Shown piece by piece: positions 4,501 through 11,240 of a stretch of 11,919 nucleotides of DNA. The stretch is from assembly GCA_937893735.1 (NCBI GenBank), contig CALBGD010000390.1:1-11919 (forward strand), written 5' to 3'. Within the stretch, counting starts at the first letter, position 1; each line of letters starts with the position of its first letter. The DNA comes from an uncultured Clostridia bacterium. GTDB taxonomy: Bacteria > Bacillota > Clostridia > Oscillospirales > Ruminococcaceae. The notes below the pieces were generated by a model that was not told where the DNA came from, did not search any database, and saw only the letters and a program-made list of their open reading frames with translations. The position numbers and the translations under genes are program-made.

Positions 4501-5313
4501 ATGGCAGAAACCAAGTTCGGCAAACGAATACGATCTATTCGTCAGAATGCTGAATGCAGTCAGAAAGAATTCTGCGCGGTGCTTGACATACCGCAGTCCA
4601 CGCTGTCCGCATATGAAACTGACAGAATGCAGCCTACTGTTGCTACTCTGATAAATATAGCTACCAAGTACAATGTATCAATGGACTGGCTTTGCGGTAT
4701 TGACAAAACCAACGGTGGCAAATACATAGACAGCAAATCAATCGGCTTACGGATAAGGACGCTGCGGTTAGAGCGCAATTTAACGCAGACCGACTTTGCC
4801 AAGATGATTAGTAAATCGCTGCGAACCGTCCAGAAGTACGAAAACGGCGAGATTGAAATCAATATCTCAACTGCAAATGATATTGCCCGCGTTCTGGACG
4901 TATCTGCGTCTTATATTCTCGGTAATGATGATACGGTTTTATCATATCAATTGCCTAAATCCCCTCAAACGTTTTACGAAAAGCTAATCTATCTCATCGA
5001 GGATAAGGGAATAACCAAGAACAAGCTGTTGACGGACTTAAACCTCAACAGGAATTCGTTCGGAAACTGGCAGAAGCAAGGCTCAAAGCCCAGAGCAGAA
5101 ACAATGGAGAGGATCGCGGAATATTTCGAGGTCACTCCCGAAAGCCTGACCAAAGACAACACGGAAATCCAGTATCTTCCGACAGCGAAAAAGCTCCTAG
5201 CGCAGCCAGCACCTCCGACAGTCAAGCTCAACGGGAGTAATTTCACCGCAGAGATACCCGCTTACGTTTTTACGGAGCTTATGTCGATTTTGCTCGAAAA
5301 GCTGGAGAAATGA
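4501..5313 (+). CDS. Regulator with three tandem XRE-type helix-turn-helix domains
   Basis: A 270-residue protein with three Cro/C1-type domains. Domain 1 (about 5-66) has CSQKEFCAVLDIPQSTLSAY and ends VSMDWLCG. Domain 2 (about 80-140) has LTQTDFAKMISKSLRTVQKY and ends VSASYILG. Domain 3 (about 156-215) has ITKNKLLTDLNLNRNSFGNW and ends VTPESLT. Domains 1 and 2 are close to the family pattern; the third is more divergent, like the C-terminal domain of the preceding zinc-ribbon protein. A short alpha-helical tail (251-270) may oligomerise. It starts 2 nt after the upstream stop codon, with GGGGGTGAG as ribosome binding site. Palindrome copy 4 starts 1 nt after its stop codon. Several DNA-binding domains in one chain suit a protein that reads palindromes, so it is a leading candidate reader of the 18-bp repeats; this is inference. 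Confidence 0.85.
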   Translation: MAETKFGKRIRSIRQNAECSQKEFCAVLDIPQSTLSAYETDRMQPTVATLINIATKYNVSMDWLCGIDKTNGGKYIDSKSIGLRIRTLRLERNLTQTDFAKMISKSLRTVQKYENGEIEINISTANDIARVLDVSASYILGNDDTVLSYQLPKSPQTFYEKLIYLIEDKGITKNKLLTDLNLNRNSFGNWQKQGSKPRAETMERIAEYFEVTPESLTKDNTEIQYLPTAKKLLAQPAPPTVKLNGSNFTAEIPAYVFTELMSILLEKLEK

Positions 5314-5314
5314 T

Positions 5315-5332
5315 TGTGCTACATATAGCACA
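5315..5332 (+). repeat. 18-bp palindrome, copy 4
   Basis: Perfect copy in the same orientation. It begins 1 nt after the stop codon at 5313 and ends 19 nt before the ATG at 5352. Identity to copy 5 continues through the ribosome binding site: 5315-5345 equals 6024-6054, 31 bp without a mismatch. Confidence 0.9.
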
Positions 5333-5351
5333 AAACAGAAAGAGGTATAAC

Positions 5352-5951
5352 ATGGCTGTTAATCTTACAAAACCATTTCAGGGGCGTGAATACACCCCTG
5401 TCCACCTAATGGACGAAGAAGAAAGTATTCAGCGCAGTTCACTTACTGCGCCCGACCAATTGCCCAGCTACACCCCCGAGCATATTGCGTATGAACCCGC
5501 TGCTCCGGAACAGGGCGCTGACATTGATGTATCTGTCGTTCATGCTGAAAATGCTCCCGCTGTCGTTGAAAAGCCAGACCTCAACGTTTACATGAATGAA
5601 CTGCTTGAGGGAATAGAAAATGCAAACGCTGATACGCGAGAAAAGTTCATGAACGAGTTCTTGAAAGCGGCTAAAAAGAAAAAGAAGTCTATGAAAAAAC
5701 ATGAGACTGCACTTTCAGAAGAAACCGTTCATGCTTGTTTGACTGGCTTAGTATTTGTAGTTATTTTACTTTTCAGCAGTTTCTATCCTACAATTATTGA
5801 ATTGACAATCGGTCCAATCCCAGAAACGGGAGCAGTTTCAGAAATATTTGAGCTTGCAAATTTCTTACGTCCCGTTGCATTAATCACCGGAGCGCTTGGA
5901 ATAGCGTTATCAACATTTCGCCTTATTCGCGAAATATTGTTTCCATCTTAA
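5352..5951 (+). CDS. Two-TM membrane protein with acidic N-terminal region
   Basis: A 199-residue protein I do not recognise. Residues 1-100 are polar, acidic and proline-rich (probably disordered and cytoplasmic). Residues 105-117 are a lysine-rich stretch (KAAKKKKKSMKKH). Two hydrophobic helices follow, about 125-147 and 171-192, joined by a short loop with GPIPETG. The strong positive patch before the first helix fits both termini being cytoplasmic. The frame is open from 5310, but that ATG overlaps palindrome copy 4 and the stop codon of the previous gene; ATG 5352 has AAAGAGG (5339-5345). The gene lies between a multi-HTH regulator and parA and carries the palindrome arrangement, so it belongs to the same control group. 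Function unknown. Confidence 0.75.
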   Translation: MAVNLTKPFQGREYTPVHLMDEEESIQRSSLTAPDQLPSYTPEHIAYEPAAPEQGADIDVSVVHAENAPAVVEKPDLNVYMNELLEGIENANADTREKFMNEFLKAAKKKKKSMKKHETALSEETVHACLTGLVFVVILLFSSFYPTIIELTIGPIPETGAVSEIFELANFLRPVALITGALGIALSTFRLIREILFPS

Positions 5952-6004
5952 ACCGGAAAGAGATAGCTACTCTGACGCAGCAATAGCCTGCTGTGTTACC
6001 GGTT
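5951..6004 (+). ncRNA. Candidate structured RNA: three-way junction B
   Basis: Outer stem AACCGG (5951-5956) / CCGGTT (5999-6004). Hairpin 1 is AGAG (5959-5962) / CTCT (5970-5973) with an A-A pair and loop TAGCT (5964-5968). Hairpin 2 is ACGCAGCA (5975-5982) / TGCTGTGT (5989-5996) with loop ATAGCC. Linkers are 2, 1 and 2 nt. The layout and the TAGCT loop match the junction at 2660-2719 while the stem sequences differ, which looks like compensated change. It starts at the last base of the upstream stop codon and precedes palindrome copy 5 and parA. There is no T-run, so it is not an ordinary terminator. Function unknown. Confidence 0.5.
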
Positions 6005-6023
6005 AAATCCAAAGGCTAAAAAA

Positions 6024-6041
6024 TGTGCTACATATAGCACA
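6024..6041 (+). repeat. 18-bp palindrome, copy 5
   Basis: Perfect copy in the same orientation, ending 20 nt before the parA start codon. It shares 31 identical bases with copy 4, including the ribosome binding site. Confidence 0.9.
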
Positions 6042-6061
6042 AAACAGAAAGAGGAAAAAAC

Positions 6062-6826
6062 ATGAAATCTATCGCACTCTACAACAACAAAGGCGGGGTT
6101 GGAAAGACAACCTCGACAATCAACATCTCGCAGCAGCTCGCTCTCAAGGGCAAGACCGTACTGGTCGTTGACCTGGACGGACAGGCGAACAGCTCCCGTT
6201 TCTTCACGGAAGAACCGAAGCCCGGACTTGCCGACGCACTCGTTGACGCGGCAACAGCTCCTGAGATTGCACTCTGCACCACACGATACGACAATATCGA
6301 CATTATCACAGCAACACCAGAGCTGAACAACATCATCTCAAGGTTTGGTGCAATGACCGAAGAACACCAGCGCCAGCAGGCAGAAAAGATTTTTTCTTTT
6401 TCAGCAATGCCGTGGTATTCTGGTAGAAAATACGACTATATGCTGATAGATATGCCCCCGGCGCTCAACGCGCTTACAAAGAATATTCTTAGCTCCTGCG
6501 ATTATGTATTCGTTCCGATCGAGCTGGGACTATTCTCTATTCAGGGCATACCGACAGTTACAGATATAATAAGCCGCTGCGGAACAAAGTTCGGCGGCTG
6601 CTTTGCAAACAGGTTCGACAAGGACAACCCCTCTGACGTGCAGCTCCTTGATATGCTGCGCAGCAACCTCGGCAAAAAAGCTATGGACAGCGTAATCCCA
6701 TACAGCCGGGTAATTAAGAACTCGATAAATTTCAGCGTTTCCGCTGCGGAATATATGAACTGGACATCGGCGTCCGACAGCTTTAAAAAGCTGACGGACG
6801 AGATACTGGAAAGGGTCGGTGATTAA
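6062..6826 (+). CDS. parA: ParA/Soj-family partition ATPase
   Basis: A 254-residue ParA-type P-loop ATPase that drives segregation of the element (or its circular form) together with ParB. The deviant Walker A box KGGVGKTT is at residues 10-17 with the signature lysine. The A' box VDLDGQANSS is at 36-45 and the Walker B-type segment LIDMPPAL at about 127-134. There is no N-terminal helix-turn-helix, so it is the small Soj-like type and would not itself repress its operon. The ribosome binding site is GAAAGAGG. Palindrome copy 5 and three-way junction B lie upstream. Its base composition is visibly richer in G+C than the next gene (36 of 60 in line 6121-6180). ParA on an integrated element suggests the circular form replicates or needs stable inheritance. 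Confidence 0.93.
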   Translation: MKSIALYNNKGGVGKTTSTINISQQLALKGKTVLVVDLDGQANSSRFFTEEPKPGLADALVDAATAPEIALCTTRYDNIDIITATPELNNIISRFGAMTEEHQRQQAEKIFSFSAMPWYSGRKYDYMLIDMPPALNALTKNILSSCDYVFVPIELGLFSIQGIPTVTDIISRCGTKFGGCFANRFDKDNPSDVQLLDMLRSNLGKKAMDSVIPYSRVIKNSINFSVSAAEYMNWTSASDSFKKLTDEILERVGD

Positions 6827-6827
6827 T

Positions 6828-7436
6828 ATGAACATACCCTATGACTTAGACAAAATATGTAGTGCGTTCGCTGCATACCAAATAGGAGATATTGTTGTTT
6901 CACTTGACAAAAACGTCAAATTTGAAATAACTAATATCAAGCTTAGAAACAGTATAATTGCCCCAGAAATCGCCGAAACCCAAACCAACAATTACATTTC
7001 AGACTGCGATGAGTTTAATTTCATTTACACCTTAACTCCCGTCGAACCTGCCTTAACTGGGAAATACGATTTCAGTTCAAGTGAATTTGAAAGATTAGAC
7101 ACCGAGCGCACTGCTGAGGAACTTAATCATATTGCGCATATCAAGAGAAAAAGAAAGCTATCGGCAGCTGTGAAATTCTTCGCAAAAGGCTCCTTATTAT
7201 TCCTTTCCGGGTATGTGGTATTAATGCTATTGATTGCATTGATAACTTACTCCATTTCTTATGTTAAACCCGGAAATTTTATACTCGTTGCAGCCACTCT
7301 GTTTCTTTTGGGAATCGTGGCTATCGAATTTGCTTTAAGTGAAAATAATAAAGATTCCCGGAAGCTGCGAGAGCCGTTCTACACTTTTTTCAAACTCACA
7401 TCAAGCCACTGCATAGCCAAAAGAAAGGACAGATAA
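6828..7436 (+). CDS. AT-rich two-TM membrane protein between parA and parB
   Basis: A 202-residue protein with no recognised family. Residues 1-105 are soluble and may contain a small beta-rich fold (DIVVSLDKNVKFEITNIKL). A basic stretch KRKRK (106-110) precedes two transmembrane helices, about 119-143 and 150-171. A polar C-terminal tail of about 30 residues follows. ATG 6828 starts 1 nt after the parA stop codon; an upstream in-frame GTG at 6819 is less likely. It uses many TTA leucine codons and is low in G+C (21 of 60 in line 6841-6900) compared with parA. It may be a later insertion into a parA-parB operon, or a membrane partner of the partition system. Confidence 0.75.
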   Translation: MNIPYDLDKICSAFAAYQIGDIVVSLDKNVKFEITNIKLRNSIIAPEIAETQTNNYISDCDEFNFIYTLTPVEPALTGKYDFSSSEFERLDTERTAEELNHIAHIKRKRKLSAAVKFFAKGSLLFLSGYVVLMLLIALITYSISYVKPGNFILVAATLFLLGIVAIEFALSENNKDSRKLREPFYTFFKLTSSHCIAKRKDR

Positions 7437-7438
7437 AA

Positions 7439-8503
7439 ATGGGAAAGTTCACATTCAACTCGTCCATAGGAATGGACATGAAAGCTGCGTCCGCCGACAG
7501 CTTTGTTGATAACATACAGATGATCGAATTTTCTGAAATCAAGCAGAACAAGGACAATTTCTACACGCTCTCGGAGCTGGAACTGCTGGCAGATGATATC
7601 GAACGTCAGGGACTTAAGCACAACCTTGTTGTGTGCAAGGACAGCGCCGGGTCTGGATACTGGCTCATCAGCGGACACCGGAGATACTCCGCCATTAAGC
7701 TGCTTATCGAGCAGAACAGACTGAAAAGCACCCTTGTTCCCTGCTATGTTGACGGCGAACGCACACAAGCAGAAGCAATGCTCAATCTGATTATGTTGAA
7801 TGCAACGCAGCGTAAATATACGGATGCAGAAACAATGGCGGAATACGAAATGCTCAAGCAGACGATACAGCAGCTTGAGGATGAGGGAAAACCCGTCAAG
7901 GGACGTATCCGGGAAATCATCGCAAAAACGCTGAACGTATCACCGGCACAGGTCGGAAAAATCGAGAACATACGGAACAACGCTATTGACGAGGTACACG
8001 AAGCCGTTAAGAACGGCGAAATGTCCATTTCGACCGCGAACGAAGTCGCAAAGCTCAATCCTGCAAAGCAGCAGGAAATAATCAGCAGCAAGCCAACCGC
8101 CGAAATCACGCACAAGGAAGTCAAGCAGCTCCGGGAACAGGAAAAGGAACCCGAACCGGAAGATGATGATATCATCGACACAGCGCCTGATACTCCTAAA
8201 GAACCTTATGACGATCCGGACGATACCGATGAATGCCCGGTAGAAAGCGAACCGGAAGAACCTGAAAATACAGCAGATGAAGATAGCCAGGTCAAAACTG
8301 AAGAAGAAATGCTCAAGCCAACAGCCCTGGCTCATGCTCCAGCAAGCATAACTGCTACCCTTTCACTAACCGCCGATGAGGTCTTAGCGCTCTCCGACTG
8401 GCTTGACGAAAACGCTTATCTTTCTCCGAACTGCGACACAGAGATTTACAACATTTCTGTAAGGCTATCCTCGTTCCTCAAGGAGCATGGAATTGTATCA
8501 TAA
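7439..8503 (+). CDS. parB: ParB-family DNA-binding partition protein
   Basis: A 354-residue ParB/Spo0J-like protein. The N-terminal CTPase domain (about 26-120) has the conserved box GHRRYSA (79-85) that binds nucleotide and allows clamp formation. A helix-turn-helix follows (about 155-185; LNVSPAQVGKIENIRN). Residues 233-292 are a long acidic, proline-rich linker, and 300-354 a compact C-terminal segment (LTADEVLALSDWLDENAYLS) that may dimerise. ParB loads at parS palindromes and spreads. The linker is longer and more acidic than in chromosomal Spo0J. It is last in the par group, 2 nt after the preceding stop codon, with AAAGGA as ribosome binding site. No canonical chromosomal parS is seen; the 18-bp palindromes are candidate sites. 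Confidence 0.92.
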   Translation: MGKFTFNSSIGMDMKAASADSFVDNIQMIEFSEIKQNKDNFYTLSELELLADDIERQGLKHNLVVCKDSAGSGYWLISGHRRYSAIKLLIEQNRLKSTLVPCYVDGERTQAEAMLNLIMLNATQRKYTDAETMAEYEMLKQTIQQLEDEGKPVKGRIREIIAKTLNVSPAQVGKIENIRNNAIDEVHEAVKNGEMSISTANEVAKLNPAKQQEIISSKPTAEITHKEVKQLREQEKEPEPEDDDIIDTAPDTPKEPYDDPDDTDECPVESEPEEPENTADEDSQVKTEEEMLKPTALAHAPASITATLSLTADEVLALSDWLDENAYLSPNCDTEIYNISVRLSSFLKEHGIVS

Positions 8504-8515
8504 AAAGCACAGATA

Positions 8516-8548
8516 ATCATTGACACAAGATGTCAATGATGCTATAAT
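8516..8548 (+). promoter_or_regulatory. Consensus promoter with overlapping palindromic operator
   Basis: TTGACA (8520-8525), 17 nt, TATAAT (8543-8548): both boxes perfect. The -35 box is inside a perfect 10-bp inverted repeat, ATCATTGACA (8516-8525) / TGTCAATGAT (8531-8540) with centre CAAGA. A dimeric regulator bound there would cover the -35 and spacer, so repression is the simplest reading. The predicted start is near 8555. The operator is unrelated to the 18-bp palindrome. Confidence 0.88.
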
Positions 8549-8593
8549 AGTTCCAGCATTGAAAAAATGCGAATAAAAACAAGAGGTGATTAT

Positions 8594-9727
8594 ATGAAAT
8601 CAAAATTTTACTTTTCAGTCCTGTCGGTCGTTGTAGCAGGAATCAGTCTGACCGCCTGCTCGTCAAAGCCCACTATTGACTTTGAGCAGTGCGTAAGCGT
8701 TGACTTTAATGGCTACGAAAACGAGGGAAATGCAATTGTCAGAATGGACAACGACTACATACTCTCACTCCTGGGCGATATGAACACGCTTTCCGCAGCC
8801 AGCCTGGTAAACAGCTTTTCAGTTGGTCAGGTGGAAAACACCGGAGAATTATCAAACGGCGATGTAATAACCGTTACCGTGGACACTAATCAGACCGCCC
8901 TTGATAATGCAAAGGTAAATGTGAAAAATACAGAGCTGCATTTCACCGTTGAGGGACTTGAGGAAAAGCCGAAGCTCAATATTTTCTCTGACGTAAGTCT
9001 GAATGTAAGCGGAGCCTCGCCCTACTGCACGGTTTCTGTCGAATACAGCGGCAATCAGTGGCTGAGTTCATATTCGTTTGAAATAACAAGTTCAGACGGA
9101 ACTGAAAAAGGAACCTACTGCAACGGCGATAAGGTTACGGTAACACTTACCCCAGACGCGCAGGACAGCCTGAAATCAAAGGGCGAGATTGAAGAAATTT
9201 CGCATGAATATACCGTTCAGGCGGACAGTTCATATATACTCTCTCCAAATGACTTATCCCCTGACAGTACAGAGGTATTAAAGTCTAGGATAGATGAGTA
9301 CCTTAACGGCAAAGTTGCTGACATATTAAGCGGTTCAGATAATACAGCAACCTGCTATGTTATTTCCGGAGTATCCGGAATAAATGCAGGAACGCTTGCA
9401 GCAAGCAGTTGCAGCGTTACCGCGATAGATAATCTTAGCTTTAATTCTGCATATGCAGGAATAAAAAGAGAAAAAGGCGCTTTCGGAAACATCATCGAAA
9501 CCAAGTGCGCATACTTTTTCTACAATGCTGAAATAGCTTACAAAGCTAATTTCGCTTTTGAAAAAATAGATGAAACCGCTAACGGCATTCTTGTGGTTTG
9601 CATTACAGACCCTATAGTAACTTCCACTGGCGAAATCCAGTACAAGGATATTTCGCTTGGCTCCAGCGCGGATTATCAGACAGCCTACGACAACAGAATA
9701 AACGACAGTTTTTCAAAGCTGTTCTAA
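8594..9727 (+). CDS. Secreted lipoprotein with repeated Ig-like domains
   Basis: A 377-residue lipoprotein. The signal peptide has MKSKFYF, a hydrophobic core and a lipobox LTAC with the lipidated cysteine at residue 22, so it is anchored to the outer face of the membrane. Residues about 70-125 and 140-215 look like two copies of one beta domain: each has NGDxxTVT followed by a charged stretch and a closing (H/Y)-(F/T)V segment. This recalls the repeats in TcaA-like zinc-ribbon membrane proteins, though here on a lipid anchor. The rest (about 220-377) is unassigned. ATG 8594 is chosen for AAGAGGTG just upstream; the frame opens at 8567 without a ribosome binding site. It has its own promoter and terminator, so it is a separate unit, perhaps cargo or a surface/entry-exclusion lipoprotein (inference). 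Confidence 0.85.
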   Translation: MKSKFYFSVLSVVVAGISLTACSSKPTIDFEQCVSVDFNGYENEGNAIVRMDNDYILSLLGDMNTLSAASLVNSFSVGQVENTGELSNGDVITVTVDTNQTALDNAKVNVKNTELHFTVEGLEEKPKLNIFSDVSLNVSGASPYCTVSVEYSGNQWLSSYSFEITSSDGTEKGTYCNGDKVTVTLTPDAQDSLKSKGEIEEISHEYTVQADSSYILSPNDLSPDSTEVLKSRIDEYLNGKVADILSGSDNTATCYVISGVSGINAGTLAASSCSVTAIDNLSFNSAYAGIKREKGAFGNIIETKCAYFFYNAEIAYKANFAFEKIDETANGILVVCITDPIVTSTGEIQYKDISLGSSADYQTAYDNRINDSFSKLF

Positions 9728-9751
9728 CTGAACGCAAATTAAAATAACATT

Positions 9752-9782
9752 AAGCCGATTACTGAAAAAGTGATCGGCTTTT
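9752..9782 (+). terminator. Rho-independent terminator after the lipoprotein gene
   Basis: AAGCCGATTACT (9752-9763) pairs with AGTGATCGGCTT (9769-9780), 12 bp with one T-G pair and loop GAAAA. TTTT follows, overlapping the stem end. Palindrome copy 6 begins on the last T. Confidence 0.9.
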
Positions 9783-9799
9783 GTGCTATATGTATCACA
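9782..9799 (-). repeat. 18-bp palindrome, copy 6 (inverted, one mismatch)
   Basis: TGTGCTATATGTATCACA on the + strand equals the reverse complement of the other copies except for one base (T for G at 9795). The asymmetric centre therefore points the other way. It abuts the lipoprotein terminator and ends 28 nt before the start of the DUF3801 gene, so the conjugation genes appear to belong to the same control group. Confidence 0.75.
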
Positions 9800-9827
9800 T
9801 TTTTATTTTTTGGAGGAACAGGAACAT

Positions 9828-11240
9828 ATGCAAGACCAGTTAGTATCTTTGACCGCCACCTTTGTCGAAAAGGGAATTGAAATCTCTACTGAACTGCTTA
9901 GATTGCTCGCATCAACAATTCCCAAAGTGCTCACTAATGCTTTAGACATTACACGAGCAATTGAAGATAAGACGCAAAGCATAGCAAAATCCGGAAACAT
10001 ATCCCACAAAAATCTTCTAAAAGAAGCTATCAAGGCAAAATCCGCTACGCTTAGCACGGACAATTTCGCCGCTGCTGATATGGCTGAAATCGAAAAGAAA
10101 GCAAAGAAAAGTGGTATTCCTTTATCTATCATCGGAAACGGCGAAAAACGCTCTATAGAGTTCCTCGCACGTGATAAGACGATTGTAAATCAAATCGTTC
10201 AGGATTTAATGCAGGAACGTCTGAAAGAAGCGCCGCAGAATGTAAAATCTTTTTCTGTCAGCCCCGGAAATATAGCAGCAGTTAAAGAGCAATTTGAAAA
10301 AAACGGTATTGAATGCCAGTTTGCTCAAAGCGCTAATGGAAAAGTGTACTGTATGTATCCTGCGGCAGAAGCGGAAAAAGCCGCTGCTGTAAAGCGCGAC
10401 ATTCAGATTTTGCAAAGCAGCGTTTCAGAGGATTTCAAAGCCGAACGTAAAAATGGCATTGCTGTTATGCAGGACACCAAGCTCGGCAAAAGTATATCCT
10501 TTGTAAATGAAGATAATCGACCGCTTACCAAATCCGATGTTATGCAAACCATGCAGGAGCAGTTCGGCTACTCGAAAGCCCAGGCTGACTTAGCAGCAAA
10601 TAAACTTTGTGACGATCTTCAGCTCGATAAAAAGGCTTACCTGTCACATAATGCGCAGCTGGAACAGATAAACGCCCTTAAAACCAACATCAAGTTTGAA
10701 AGCGACAGCATACTGCTTAAAGATAGCACTTTTTCTGCTGTTAATTTCAAGGGTGGAACAGGCACTCATATATTTATCACTAACGAAAATAAAGGTGCTG
10801 CGTTATCTCCTGCAAGCATGACTGAAACAGAGATGAAAAATATCTGTATAAACAGTCTGAATATGTCTGAACAGCAGGCTGACGAAGCCGTCAAAAAGTC
10901 CCTGAAAATCGACAGTCAGATAAATTCCAAGCTCAAAGAAACGACAATCTTCCGTGACGGCGGCACCCAGACGGTGAATATCAATCGCACGTCTAACTCA
11001 ACATTTTCAATCATGGTAGGCAAGACACAGAGAATGTACGATTTCAACGACAAAGACCTTGCCGCCAAAATAAGCAAAGACCTCGGCATAACAGAGGGCA
11101 AGGCTCAAAACATCATAGACAAGGCGAAAAAGCAAGGCACGATCGGCAACAAGGTACATGACGGTCTTAAAAAGGCTACCGATACCATTAAGCCCAAAAT
11201 CAGCGAAATCGGAAACATCGGCAAAGGGGCTAGACGATGA
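9828..11240 (+). CDS. DUF3801 (PcfB-like) conjugation protein, long form with repeats
   Basis: A 470-residue protein. Residues 1-135 match the DUF3801/PcfB pattern found next to coupling proteins in Gram-positive conjugative elements (pCF10 PcfB, Tn1549-like): a hydrophobic helix TELLRLLASTIPKVLTNAL, then a region with IEKKAKKSGIPLSIIGNG. PcfB assists substrate presentation to the coupling ATPase. The protein is far longer than PcfB. Residues 205-437 seem to hold three units, each a beta-rich part followed by a UBA-like helical segment: 233-266 (FGYSKAQADLAANKL), 332-362 (LNMSEQQADEAVKK) and 406-437 (LGITEGKAQNIIDKA). The start at 9828 has GGAGG; an upstream frame start lies in palindrome copy 6. 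The stop codon overlaps the next ATG (ATGA), so the two are coupled. Confidence 0.8.
   Translation: MQDQLVSLTATFVEKGIEISTELLRLLASTIPKVLTNALDITRAIEDKTQSIAKSGNISHKNLLKEAIKAKSATLSTDNFAAADMAEIEKKAKKSGIPLSIIGNGEKRSIEFLARDKTIVNQIVQDLMQERLKEAPQNVKSFSVSPGNIAAVKEQFEKNGIECQFAQSANGKVYCMYPAAEAEKAAAVKRDIQILQSSVSEDFKAERKNGIAVMQDTKLGKSISFVNEDNRPLTKSDVMQTMQEQFGYSKAQADLAANKLCDDLQLDKKAYLSHNAQLEQINALKTNIKFESDSILLKDSTFSAVNFKGGTGTHIFITNENKGAALSPASMTETEMKNICINSLNMSEQQADEAVKKSLKIDSQINSKLKETTIFRDGGTQTVNINRTSNSTFSIMVGKTQRMYDFNDKDLAAKISKDLGITEGKAQNIIDKAKKQGTIGNKVHDGLKKATDTIKPKISEIGNIGKGARR

Noticed and set aside
5310..5351. ATG 5310 as start of the two-TM gene
   Set aside because: It overlaps the upstream stop codon and palindrome copy 4. 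Reading through the palindrome gives the same LHIA residues in several places, which is only the repeat being translated.
1172..6041. CRISPR array from the repeated 18-mers
   Set aside because: Spacing is irregular (about 0.7 to 1.7 kb), full genes lie between copies and no cas gene is present.
7744..8335. Minus-strand frames opposite parB
   Set aside because: They are shadows of a well-supported gene, lack ribosome binding sites and have serine/phenylalanine-rich low-complexity products.
9781..9809. TTGTGC-N17-TATTTT as a promoter for the DUF3801 gene
   Set aside because: The predicted start would fall at the ribosome binding site, and the same arrangement is not found at the other palindrome copies.
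9783..9827. Start within palindrome copy 6 for the DUF3801 gene
   Set aside because: No ribosome binding site; ATG 9828 has GGAGG and gives the expected DUF3801 N terminus.
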